Assembly: GCA_022709695.1 (NCBI GenBank)
Contig: JAKLII010000012.1
Location: 1 to 64,000, forward strand
Source of the DNA: Bacteroidota bacterium
GTDB taxonomy: Bacteria > Bacteroidota > Bacteroidia > Bacteroidales > SKPS01
DNA: 64,000 nt
Direction of reading: 5' to 3'
Shown: positions 33,040 through 41,218 of the stretch, piece by piece
How the letters are laid out: the number at the start of each line of letters is the position of its first letter
How positions within the stretch are numbered: position 1 is the stretch's first letter
Position numbers and translations under genes: made by a program
Notes under the pieces: model-generated
Told to the model about the DNA's origin: nothing
Seen by the model: the letters and a program-made list of their open reading frames with translations, nothing else
Database searches by the model: none

Positions 33040-34731
33040 ATGAAAAGTAACCACCGCACAGCCTTCAGAGAGTGGGGATTGTTGTTGATGCTGGGGATCA
33101 TACTCCTGCTGGTATTGCAGTTTGGGATTGTATATCATACTGAATTTGAGCGCAATCTCACCGAAAAGTACCGGCAGCAGCTTACGGGTACAGCCGCCAT
33201 GGCCCGGCAGGGTATTCTCGGATTTTTCGAAAAGTTCTCACAAAATCTGGTACAACTGTCCCACAACCCCGATATCATCCACCTGGCCCACACGGATGCA
33301 GCAGCTTCGGATGATCCCGGTACCGATGCCATGCGCAGCCTGTACAAGGTGCATCGCCACGAAGTGGATGCACTGATTCTGATGGATACTGCCGCAGGGG
33401 TGGTAAGGCGGATCGCAGCGGATACCATCACCCCCCATTTCATGATGTGTATCGGGAACCCGCTGGCAAATCCGCCTGTCCCTGCTGATTCTGTGTATGT
33501 TAGTGACGTATTCATGAACCACAGGAATGAAAAATCGGTGACTATCTCATGCCCGGTTTACGAAAATGGCATAAAAACCGGGATTCTCAGGTGGATGGTA
33601 ACGATCGAATCGATCAGCCGGAGTTTTGCCGGACAGACGCAGGATAACCCCGGAATTGGTCACATCATCCTCGATGATGAGGGGAGACTTCTCACGGGTG
33701 AGGCATCTTATCATGGCTGGCTGTGCAGAAACCTTTGCAAATGCGGAAATATCAAACTTCCTGTGCCCCTGATTGATGGTTACGGAGAACTTTCTGAAAA
33801 GGGGAGCGGTAAAATCAGGCTCCTTCCGCTGGGTTGCGAGGTATATGCTGCATGGGATGGGTTTCTGGCGGGCCGGCATCCCTGGAAAATGGTGGTGATG
33901 ATTCCCGCCGGAGAACTTGATCAGGCCATGTGGAAGCACGGATTGATCACCTATGGTATGACAGCATTGATACTGATCATTTTGCTGCTTATGGCGTGGT
34001 CGTTTTTTTCGGTAAGGATGAAAAAGGCGAAGCTGGAAACCGACACACGCTACCTTTCACAACTGGCAGAGGCAAACCGGCTGCTATCAGCCGAGAAGGA
34101 GGATCGTCTGCTAGCCCAGATCGGGGGGCAGGAAACCGAGAGAGAGCGTATCAGCCGGGAGTTGCACGACGGTCTCGGACAGGGCCTGCTGGCACTGAGG
34201 CTGAAGTTTAAATCGCTGCTTGCAAAAAAAGATCCCGGAACTGATGAGCTGGTTGGTATGGAATTGCTTCTGGATGAGATTGTTGAGGATATCAGGCGCA
34301 TCTCTGCCGATCTTGCACCCTCAGGCCTGTATGAACTTGGAATCAGCAAGGCGCTGGAACATTACTGCAAACAGCTCTCTGAACGCACCGGCGTGGCAGT
34401 GGAGTATGTCAGTTTCAGTATGCCTCACATTGAGGATGACAGGATCCGGATTCACCTGTTCCGTATTGCCCAGGAAGCACTTTCGAATGCACTCAGGCAT
34501 TCAGGAGCCACTGAAATCAATGTGCAGCTGCTTGGAAGAAAGGGGAAAATAACACTTCTGATACAGGATAATGGCAAAGGCTTCGTACCGGACATTTCCC
34601 CTTCGCCTGCGGGTAATGGATTGCGGAATATCAGGGACAGGGTTTCGATTCTTAAGGGCGAGTTACTTATCGATACCGCCCCGGGAGAAGGGTGTACCAT
34701 ACATATAAAAATACCGGTTCAAAATGGCTGA
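33040..34731 (+). CDS. Membrane sensor histidine kinase (HisKA_3 / NarX-like)
   Basis: This encodes 563 aa. Two membrane helices (about 11-30 and 305-325) flank a periplasmic Cache-like sensor (about 35-300). The sensor holds a cysteine cluster, C229, C233 and C235 in WLCRNLCKCG, which could bind a metal. A coiled linker leads to HisKA_3 with ERISRELHDGLGQ (phosphorylation site H376), then the ATPase motifs NALRHS, DNGKGF and GNGLRNI. The gene overlaps its response regulator by 8 bp. It lies directly upstream of a copper-uptake-like locus on the same strand, which suggests a metal as signal; that is inference. Confidence 0.9.
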   Translation: MKSNHRTAFREWGLLLMLGIILLLVLQFGIVYHTEFERNLTEKYRQQLTGTAAMARQGILGFFEKFSQNLVQLSHNPDIIHLAHTDAAASDDPGTDAMRSLYKVHRHEVDALILMDTAAGVVRRIAADTITPHFMMCIGNPLANPPVPADSVYVSDVFMNHRNEKSVTISCPVYENGIKTGILRWMVTIESISRSFAGQTQDNPGIGHIILDDEGRLLTGEASYHGWLCRNLCKCGNIKLPVPLIDGYGELSEKGSGKIRLLPLGCEVYAAWDGFLAGRHPWKMVVMIPAGELDQAMWKHGLITYGMTALILIILLLMAWSFFSVRMKKAKLETDTRYLSQLAEANRLLSAEKEDRLLAQIGGQETERERISRELHDGLGQGLLALRLKFKSLLAKKDPGTDELVGMELLLDEIVEDIRRISADLAPSGLYELGISKALEHYCKQLSERTGVAVEYVSFSMPHIEDDRIRIHLFRIAQEALSNALRHSGATEINVQLLGRKGKITLLIQDNGKGFVPDISPSPAGNGLRNIRDRVSILKGELLIDTAPGEGCTIHIKIPVQNG

Positions 34732-35398
34732 GCGAAAAATCAGGGTTATGCTGGTGGATGACCACCGCATTTTCAGAGAAGGAGTTGCATCACTGTTCGG
34801 AGCTGAAAGTGCAATTGAAATCTGCTGCATGGCTTCCAACGGAACTGAAGCACTGCGTCAGCTGCAAACGCATGAACCGGAAGTAGTGCTTCTCGATTTG
34901 ACAATGCCTGAAATGGGAGGATTGCCTTTCCTCAAAGAGCTGAAAAAACTGAACAATCCGCCCAGAGTGCTGATTTTATCCATGCACTCCGAAGCAGCTT
35001 TTATTTCAGAAGCCATTGCATCCGGTGCCCATGGTTATGTATGCAAGGATGAAACCGACGGACCGGAACTTCAGGAAGCCATCCTTCAGGTTGCTTCCGG
35101 AGAAACCTGGTTTGGAAAATCGGTCCAGCAACTGATGCAACAACAGTTTCTGGCAGGAATCCAACCCAAAAAACATCAGATCAGTGAAAAACCCGGTCTG
35201 GAAGTGTTGTCGAAACGTGAAATAGAAATCCTGAGAATGGTGATGGAGGGGATGAGCAACCAGGAAATTGCAGATTTGACCTTTGTAAGTATACGTACTG
35301 TCGAAACCCACAAAAACAACATCATGACCAAACTGCAAATCAAGAATACGGTGGAGTTGGTGAAATATGCCATCAGGAACCGGTTTTTTGAGGTTTAA
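34724..35398 (+). CDS. LuxR/NarL-type response regulator
   Basis: This encodes 224 aa. The receiver domain has the acidic pair D12/D13 (MLVDDHRIF) and phospho-acceptor D58 (VLLDLTMPEMGG). The LuxR helix-turn-helix lies at about 160-220 (LSKREIEILRMVMEGMSNQE, then SIRTVETHKNNI). It is translationally coupled to the kinase. It probably acts on the TonB receptor-MbnP-MbnH genes downstream, though no binding site can be assigned. Confidence 0.92.
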   Translation: MAERKIRVMLVDDHRIFREGVASLFGAESAIEICCMASNGTEALRQLQTHEPEVVLLDLTMPEMGGLPFLKELKKLNNPPRVLILSMHSEAAFISEAIASGAHGYVCKDETDGPELQEAILQVASGETWFGKSVQQLMQQQFLAGIQPKKHQISEKPGLEVLSKREIEILRMVMEGMSNQEIADLTFVSIRTVETHKNNIMTKLQIKNTVELVKYAIRNRFFEV

Positions 35399-35413
35399 GT
35401 TGTGGTTGAGGCT

Positions 35414-35459
35414 GAGCGGAGCCGAGCGTAGCGAGTCCTGGGAACGAAGTGATTCGGGA
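35414..35459 (+). repeat. Short dispersed repeat (GCGGAGC..AGCGA type), copy 2
   Basis: This lies just after the response regulator stop and resembles 4734-4768 (shared GCGGAGC, AGCGA, TCC-G pattern). The rest of the 35399-35607 gap holds a terminator and a stretch before the receptor start. Confidence 0.4.
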
Positions 35460-35514
35460 TTGAGATTGAGGTTTTTTAGTGTTTTTCAGAAGATTTTTTA
35501 CGTGGTTTGCGTAG

Positions 35515-35536
35515 GGAGCCGGGGAGGCTCCTTTTT
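35515..35536 (+). terminator. Rho-independent terminator after the two-component genes
   Basis: GGAGCC-GGGGA-GGCTCC forms a 6-bp stem at 35515-35531, followed by TTTTT. It separates the two-component operon from the receptor gene, unless read-through or attenuation occurs. Confidence 0.65.
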
Positions 35537-35607
35537 ACTTTTGATCCGGGCTGCCGAAGTACTCAATACCCCGGGGAGGCCCTGCCATAAACCAAAAAGC
35601 ATTAATT

Positions 35608-37998
35608 ATGATGAAAATGACTCTGTACGTAAAAAAAGGGCTGCTGCTGCTGTGGATTCTTCTGGCAGCGGTTTTCGCTTCTGCACAGGACGCCACAGTG
35701 TATGGTAAAGTGCTGGACGCAAAAACAGGTACTCCGCTGATTGGAGCGGTAATTACATTTTCACCTGTTGCTGCTGAGACATCCACCAATTCGAAAGGGG
35801 TGTATGAGGCAGGAAAACTCGCAGCCGGGCAGTGCAGGATCACTGCAAGCCATGTGAATTATGACATCCGGGAGTTTCTTCTGACATTGGAACCAGGTGA
35901 ACGGAGGCAGGTGGATTTCTACCTGGACCCCGCACCAAACATGCTCAAAATGGTGATTGTCAAAGAGAAATACATCCGGGAGATCCCTTACATCCAGCAT
36001 ACGCTGGTAAAATCAGACATAGAAATGATGCCTGTGAGGGATATCGGCGATCAGCTCCGTTTGCTTCCGAATGTCAGCGGCATCAAGAAAGGGGCCGTGA
36101 ACATCGACCCTGTTGTACGTGGTTTCAAATTCTCCCAACTTACCATCCTCATGGACGGGGCCATCACCATTGAAGGGGGTTGCCCGAACCGTATGGATCC
36201 CACCACTTCACATATTGCGCTGGACGATATGTCGGAGATGCAGGTACTCAAAGGCCCCTTTGCACTGCGTTACGGTGCGGTGTTCGGGGGGGTGGTGAAC
36301 CTGGTACCGGTAAAACCTGTCGCAAGTGATGTATTTGAAATTAAGGTAAAAGGTGTGAAAGCGTTCGAATCGAACTGGATGGGAAACCGTGAATATGTGA
36401 ACGTGGCCGGTGGCAGCCAGCGGTACTATTTCCTGGTATCGGCCTACAACCAGAAATACGGCGATTATTCCGATGGTAACGGGGTGCGGTACCAAACTGA
36501 TCACCATAAATTCGGATATAAGGGGGCCCTGGGCATCAGACCATTCCGCGGCCATGAACTGATGGTGAGCTGGAGCCAGAGCATGAGCAAGGGAATAATG
36601 TTCCCTGCCCTTCCGATGGACGACCGGAGTGATGACAGCCGGGTACTATCGGTGGATTATAAAGTCGGGAAGCTTAATGATCTTGTGAATTCTCTGGATC
36701 TGAAGGTTTACACTGCTTCCGTGGATCATGTAATGGATAACAAGCAAAAACCATTTTCAGACACTACCGCAGCTACCGCAACAATCCTGGCAGATGTGCA
36801 GGGGGGGAGATTTGAGGCAGGTCTCAATCTGGGTGGCGGTCACCTTTATGTCGGTGCAGACCAGAAAACCATTCAGAAAACTGGTGACCGGGTGAAGGTG
36901 ATGATCATGCAAAATCCCATGAACGGTAAAGTCCCCGTGAAAACCGAGCAACTCTGGAACAACGCCGAAATAAACGATCTGGGGTTCTTTGCCGAATACA
37001 AAAAGAGGGTCAAACGACTTGACCTCATTGCCGCAGCCAGATTCGACATCAACGATGCCACCTCCGATTCCATCAGGTTGTACGGGATGGGGACACCACC
37101 ACCGGTGCTGATAAAGATCGACACCACCGACAGCCACTTTACAGCATTCAGCTTCAGTGCAGGGGTTACCTACAATTTTAGTGAAAAGCTCAATCTGAGC
37201 CTGGCAGCAGGTCGCGGTACCCGCTTCCCGAATATGCTGGAGCGCTTTATTGTTTCACTGCCTGTGGGTTTCGATAATTTTGAATACATGGGGAATCCTT
37301 CCCTTAAACCCGAGATCAACAACGAAGCGGATCTCAACCTGCGCTTTACCCACCCCGTGTTCGGTGGTGCTGATTTAACCCTGTTCTATTCTTTCGTGCA
37401 GGACTATATCAGTGGACAAAGAATTCCGGTTTCGCAGCAGAAACCCCTCACCGACAACGTCCTTGGAGTGAAGAGGTTTGAGAATTTTGAGACTGCGGTT
37501 TTCTCCGGATTTGAATTCTCGCTGAAAACACCCGAAAAATACAACCTGGCCGGTGCTGTTACCGCTTCATACACCCAGGGAATCATAAAGAACGTTACCA
37601 AACCCCTCCTGGACTCCACCAAGCCACCCCTTCAGTCGGTGATTGGTGACACCATGCTTGCTGAAGACCCTGCCAGTGAGATACCACCCTTTGAAATGAA
37701 CCTGATGGTGCGGTACCGCCTGTTCGGCGGAAAGGTTGTTCCCTCTGCCACCTGGCGGGTAGTCGCAGCACAGGAAAAAGTGTCAAAAGCCTATTTCGAA
37801 CAAACCACCCCCGGTTTTAATATTATCGGGCTCCATGTGGCATACAGGCACAACGCGTACCTCACTGTTTCCGGAGGTGTTACCAACCTCCTGAATACAG
37901 CCTATTACGAGCACCTCAGCAGGCGGATCATCGGCAGCACCCTCAGTTTTTATGAACCCGGCCGGGTATTCTATATCAATGCGATTGTAACCATCTGA
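35608..37998 (+). CDS. OprC/NosA-like TonB-dependent copper receptor
   Basis: This encodes 796 aa. It has a signal peptide (ending ASAQ), a carboxypeptidase-regulatory-like domain (VYGKVLDAKTGTPLIGAV), a plug domain and a 22-strand barrel ending in an aromatic residue region (YEPGRVFYINAIVTI). The plug holds GGCPNRMDP, a CxxxM motif (C192, M196), and the barrel holds DHVMDN, an HxM motif (H374, M376). In OprC of Pseudomonas the CxxxM-HxM set binds copper, so this receptor very likely imports copper. The next genes (lipoprotein, MbnP, MbnH) support this. ATG 35611 is an equal start choice. Confidence 0.9.
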   Translation: MMKMTLYVKKGLLLLWILLAAVFASAQDATVYGKVLDAKTGTPLIGAVITFSPVAAETSTNSKGVYEAGKLAAGQCRITASHVNYDIREFLLTLEPGERRQVDFYLDPAPNMLKMVIVKEKYIREIPYIQHTLVKSDIEMMPVRDIGDQLRLLPNVSGIKKGAVNIDPVVRGFKFSQLTILMDGAITIEGGCPNRMDPTTSHIALDDMSEMQVLKGPFALRYGAVFGGVVNLVPVKPVASDVFEIKVKGVKAFESNWMGNREYVNVAGGSQRYYFLVSAYNQKYGDYSDGNGVRYQTDHHKFGYKGALGIRPFRGHELMVSWSQSMSKGIMFPALPMDDRSDDSRVLSVDYKVGKLNDLVNSLDLKVYTASVDHVMDNKQKPFSDTTAATATILADVQGGRFEAGLNLGGGHLYVGADQKTIQKTGDRVKVMIMQNPMNGKVPVKTEQLWNNAEINDLGFFAEYKKRVKRLDLIAAARFDINDATSDSIRLYGMGTPPPVLIKIDTTDSHFTAFSFSAGVTYNFSEKLNLSLAAGRGTRFPNMLERFIVSLPVGFDNFEYMGNPSLKPEINNEADLNLRFTHPVFGGADLTLFYSFVQDYISGQRIPVSQQKPLTDNVLGVKRFENFETAVFSGFEFSLKTPEKYNLAGAVTASYTQGIIKNVTKPLLDSTKPPLQSVIGDTMLAEDPASEIPPFEMNLMVRYRLFGGKVVPSATWRVVAAQEKVSKAYFEQTTPGFNIIGLHVAYRHNAYLTVSGGVTNLLNTAYYEHLSRRIIGSTLSFYEPGRVFYINAIVTI

Positions 37999-38017
37999 CC
38001 ATCAAAATATCACGACC

Positions 38018-38398
38018 ATGAAAAAAATCATCATAACCCTTGCAGCCCTGCTGATCCTTGCCGGATGCAGCAAAGAGTACGAAGCCCGTAAGGTAACCTA
38101 CCTGATCACAGGACTCGGACTCCCCTACAAAATGGCCTATATGAACGAAGCGGGCGAAACCGTGATGCAGAACGTCACTCCAGTAAATGACGGAGATATC
38201 TGGACTTATTCCTTCGATGGGAAACAGGGTGACATCGTGTACCTGTTTGCCGAATTCAAGGATGTGGAACTGGTGCCTACCAAATTTAAATTCAGAATAC
38301 TGATTGACGGAAAAACCTACAAGGAGTCCTATGGCTATGATCAGACCATCAACGATACCCTCTTCAGGGTGAAACGGTCGGGGGTGGTTCCTTTCTGA
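38018..38398 (+). CDS. Small lipoprotein of the copper-receptor operon
   Basis: This encodes 126 aa with an SPII signal (LAALLILAGCSKEY). The mature part is beta-rich. It contains MAYMNEAGETV, faintly like the VNEAGNPY strand of the MbnP-like protein downstream, and has no cysteine apart from the lipobox. It starts 20 bp after the receptor stop and is followed by a terminator, so receptor and lipoprotein form one transcript. A role in passing copper from the receptor is possible but unproven. Confidence 0.72.
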   Translation: MKKIIITLAALLILAGCSKEYEARKVTYLITGLGLPYKMAYMNEAGETVMQNVTPVNDGDIWTYSFDGKQGDIVYLFAEFKDVELVPTKFKFRILIDGKTYKESYGYDQTINDTLFRVKRSGVVPF

Positions 38399-38430
38399 TG
38401 TGGAAATTGTATGCTAACCACTTGAATTTC

Positions 38431-38456
38431 AGCCTGCCCTCAGGGGCAGGCTTTTT
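38431..38456 (+). terminator. Rho-independent terminator after the receptor-lipoprotein unit
   Basis: AGCCTGCCC and GGGCAGGCT pair around a short loop (38431-38451) and are followed by TTTTT. The stem is strong, and a fresh promoter box follows at 38507. Confidence 0.85.
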
Positions 38457-38506
38457 CATTCCCCCTTTAAACCTACACCTCCCGCCAGAGTCTAAAAAAA
38501 AATAGA

Positions 38507-38514
38507 TATTTTTG
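38507..38514 (+). promoter_or_regulatory. -7 box (TATTTTTG) of the mbnP-mbnH unit
   Basis: TATTTTTG lies 17 nt before ATG 38532, between the terminator and the MbnP-like gene. Confidence 0.55.
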
Positions 38515-38531
38515 TCTCAAATCCGCACGAA

Positions 38532-39338
38532 ATGAAAAAAGCAAACCTTTTAATGGTCCCCTTCCTGATGGTGCTCACCTTGTTGTGGGCATGCTGCAAA
38601 ACCGATGACCCCGGAAAACCGGAACCCTCAGGCAAATTGATCTTTAACTTTCTTCATTACTGTGACGGAAGCCCGATGATCTTCGATACCACCATGTATG
38701 TAAACGAAGCCGGAAACCCTTACCAGGTTAATGAAATTCAGTATTTTATCACAGATATCACACTGCATGCGGCCGATGGGAAAAAAGTGGTGCTGAACAA
38801 GGAGAACGACATTTATTATGTGGATACGGACCTCCCGGGTACCCACAAGTGGCAGGTGGCCGACCCTGTTCCAGCCGGAACCTATACGGGTGTTTCTTTC
38901 ACCTTTGGCATTCCACAGGCCAAGAACCAGTCGTTTATGTATGTCAATCCCCCTGAATCAAATATGGTATGGCCTGAATTTCTGGGCGGAGGATACCATT
39001 ACATGAAACTGAACGGAAAATATGTCGATTCAGTGCTTCGTCCTTTCAACTTTCACCTGGGGATCGGGCAGATCTATCCTCCCAATTCCCACAACTACGA
39101 TTCGATCATTGCATTCGTGCACAACGACTTTGAGGCCATTCTTCCAAACAGCGGGTTCACCATCACAAAGGATCAGGTTATCAACTTCGATATTGTTATG
39201 AATATTGATGAGTGGTTTAAGGATCCGCACACCTGGGATCATAAGTTGATGGGGAATTACACCATGGAGAATCAGGATGCCATGCAGAAGATGAAGGAAA
39301 ACGGGTACAATGTATTTACTGCAGGAACCATAAGATAA
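38532..39338 (+). CDS. MbnP-family copper-binding lipoprotein
   Basis: This encodes 268 aa with a signal ending LLWACCKTDD (lipobox region). The mature protein shows the MbnP pattern: strand VNEIQYFITDITL, DTDLPGTHKW, then SNMVWPEFLGGGYHYMKLNG and FNFHLG. In characterised members MbnH oxidises a tryptophan to kynurenine in MbnP, and this creates a copper site; W145 or W158-region tryptophans are candidates here. The MbnH-like di-heme gene follows after 11 bp. The copper role is established for the family, and assigned to this protein by similarity and context. Confidence 0.85.
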   Translation: MKKANLLMVPFLMVLTLLWACCKTDDPGKPEPSGKLIFNFLHYCDGSPMIFDTTMYVNEAGNPYQVNEIQYFITDITLHAADGKKVVLNKENDIYYVDTDLPGTHKWQVADPVPAGTYTGVSFTFGIPQAKNQSFMYVNPPESNMVWPEFLGGGYHYMKLNGKYVDSVLRPFNFHLGIGQIYPPNSHNYDSIIAFVHNDFEAILPNSGFTITKDQVINFDIVMNIDEWFKDPHTWDHKLMGNYTMENQDAMQKMKENGYNVFTAGTIR

Positions 39339-39349
39339 AGGAGGTACAC

Positions 39350-40579
39350 ATGAACCGACAGAAATATATTTTTGGGATTTTTGGACTGGCACTCCTTGCG
39401 CTGGCAACCGGCTGTAAAGATGATCCTGATGTGATCTGGAAGCCGACACCCTACAATTTTGTGGTCCCTCCGGGGTTTCCCACCAAAATGAATATCCCAG
39501 ACGACAACCCACTGACCGTGGAAGGTGTGGAACTGGGAAGGCATCTGTTTTACGATGGAAGGCTATCAGGCCGCACAGAGCCCGATTCACTGATGTCGTG
39601 TGCCACCTGTCACCGGCAATCGAGAGCGTTCGATATAGGCACGGACCATCCAAAGTATACCGACCCTGACGGGCGCCCCTGGGGACTTACCGGGAAAAAA
39701 ACACCGCACGCCACACTCCCGCTTTTCAACCTGATCTGGAACAATGAAGGGTATCTGTGGAATGGCCTGATCAATGTGAACAATCCCAATCTCGGAAATG
39801 CAACGTATGGTGTACCTGCAACGCCGGAATATCACCTGAAAAACATCGAATCACTGGCCTGGATGGGGATTGCAGCCCCTCACGAGATGAACGGCCATCC
39901 CGACAAGACGGTCGCTCTGCTTAAAACCATTCCGATGTATCCTCCGATGTTCGAAGCAGCCTTTGGTACGCCCGACATAACCTATGACCGAATCTCCAAG
40001 GCTATCGCCCAGTTTGTCCGTACCATCATCTCCTACAACTCCAAGGCGCATCAGGTATTCCGCGGAGAAACCAGCTTCAGCACCGATGAGCGGCTGGGCT
40101 ACATCCTCTTTACCACCGAAGAGGGGGCCGATTGCTTCCATTGTCATGGTTCACAGGGAGTTCCCCTTTTCACCACGCACCTCTTTTACAACAACGCCAA
40201 AGATACCTTATTCACCGGGCCGAATGCCGACCCCAGAGACCGGTACGCTGTTACCAAAGATCCCATGGACCTTGGAGCCTACAAAGCATCCACCCTCATC
40301 AATATTGAACATCAGGGGCCCTACATGCACGACGGGCGCTTCAGAACCCTGGACGACGTGCTGCAATTCTACAATTCAGGGCTCAAATATTCGGTGTATG
40401 CCCATCCCCTGATGCATAAGGTATTTCCTCCCTACAGCAGTGGCATGAACCTGAACCCGATACAGCTGGGGCGCCTGAAGTCATTTCTGCTGACGTTAAC
40501 GGATCAGACTCTGCTTACCGAACCGAAATACAGCAATCCGAGACCCAACGATCCGTATTTTATCAACGTGGAACCGTGA
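39350..40579 (+). CDS. MbnH-like di-heme cytochrome c peroxidase family protein
   Basis: This encodes 409 aa with a signal or lipoprotein N-terminus (LALLALATGCKDD). It has two c-heme sites, CATCH near residue 83 and CFHCH near 263. The MauG/cytochrome-c-peroxidase fold is marked by LGRHLFYDGRLSG, ASTLINIEHQGPYMHDGRF and LKSFLLTLTD. In the MbnH branch the partner is MbnP, in which a tryptophan is oxidised; plain peroxide reduction is the alternative. Adjacency to an MbnP-like gene favours MbnH. It lies 11 bp after mbnP on the same transcript. Confidence 0.87.
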   Translation: MNRQKYIFGIFGLALLALATGCKDDPDVIWKPTPYNFVVPPGFPTKMNIPDDNPLTVEGVELGRHLFYDGRLSGRTEPDSLMSCATCHRQSRAFDIGTDHPKYTDPDGRPWGLTGKKTPHATLPLFNLIWNNEGYLWNGLINVNNPNLGNATYGVPATPEYHLKNIESLAWMGIAAPHEMNGHPDKTVALLKTIPMYPPMFEAAFGTPDITYDRISKAIAQFVRTIISYNSKAHQVFRGETSFSTDERLGYILFTTEEGADCFHCHGSQGVPLFTTHLFYNNAKDTLFTGPNADPRDRYAVTKDPMDLGAYKASTLINIEHQGPYMHDGRFRTLDDVLQFYNSGLKYSVYAHPLMHKVFPPYSSGMNLNPIQLGRLKSFLLTLTDQTLLTEPKYSNPRPNDPYFINVEP

Positions 40580-40583
40580 TCAG

Positions 40584-40607
40584 AAGGCCAACGCATGCGT
40601 TGGCCTT
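40584..40607. terminator. Perfect 24-bp palindrome between convergent genes, probable bidirectional terminator
   Basis: AAGGCCAACGCATGCGTTGGCCTT lies between the stops of the MbnH-like gene and the convergent membrane protein. Its 14-bp core CAACGCATGCGTTG recurs at 55743-55756. T-runs are short, so it may be a dispersed palindromic repeat that also ends transcription. Confidence 0.5.
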
Positions 40608-40612
40608 ACCAT

Positions 40613-41131
40613 TCATTCCTCCTCTTCCAGTTCCAGCCAGTAGATGATTTGTTCCATCAGTGCGGTTGCCCTGGCGTTATAGCGCTTCAGGCTGATATAC
40701 AACGATACCAGCGGAAAGAGCAGGTACGGAACCTCCTCCTTCACATACGAGACCATACTCATTCTTTCTGCGATGAACACATACCCATACGCCAGCACCA
40801 TTGCAACCACAATTCCCAGCACCACCGTTGTAAGCGCTGTGGCTGTAAGACCGGTTCCGATCTCCACTTTCAGATGGTTCTGAGCAGTGGCAATCCTACC
40901 TGAAAATTTCACAAGGTCCTCTCCCCCATTCTTCCGGTGTCCTGTCAACTCAAAAACATCCCCTTCGAACATACCGCTGAACATCACCGTTTTCGAGGTT
41001 TTTCTCATCGATGTTGTACGTTTTCCGAAGGAAACTTCCTGCTTTTGCTCCAGCAGCAGAAAAAACCGGTGCCTGAGTTCTGCTGCAGAGCCGGCCGAAT
41101 GAAATGTGTATCGCTGAAATGGATATACCAT
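40613..41131 (-). CDS. Membrane protein of unknown function
   Basis: This encodes 172 aa from ATG 41131; the longer start at 41227 would overlap the divergent ClC gene. A soluble N-terminal half (YTFHSAGSAAELRHRFF) looks like a small PH-like beta domain. Two membrane helices follow (TALTTVVLGIVVAMVLAYGYVF and VPYLLFPLVSLYISL), then an acidic tail (ELEEEE). I do not recognise the family. Confidence 0.65.
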   Translation of the reverse strand: MVYPFQRYTFHSAGSAAELRHRFFLLLEQKQEVSFGKRTTSMRKTSKTVMFSGMFEGDVFELTGHRKNGGEDLVKFSGRIATAQNHLKVEIGTGLTATALTTVVLGIVVAMVLAYGYVFIAERMSMVSYVKEEVPYLLFPLVSLYISLKRYNARATALMEQIIYWLELEEEE

Positions 41132-41218
41132 GGTGTAAATTTGCTTGATCAGGTTGCAAAGTTGCAATAAAAACCCTTCTCCTTTGCTCGAAAAACAGGA
41201 AAACCCTACTTTAGCCCC

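Noticed and set aside
32135..33043. 302-aa plus-strand frame opposite addA
   Set aside because: It is antisense to conserved helicase sequence and has no recognisable motif.
35537..35607. Possible riboswitch in the leader of the copper receptor
   Set aside because: I found no cobalamin, TPP or other known motif, only a terminator and an unstructured leader.
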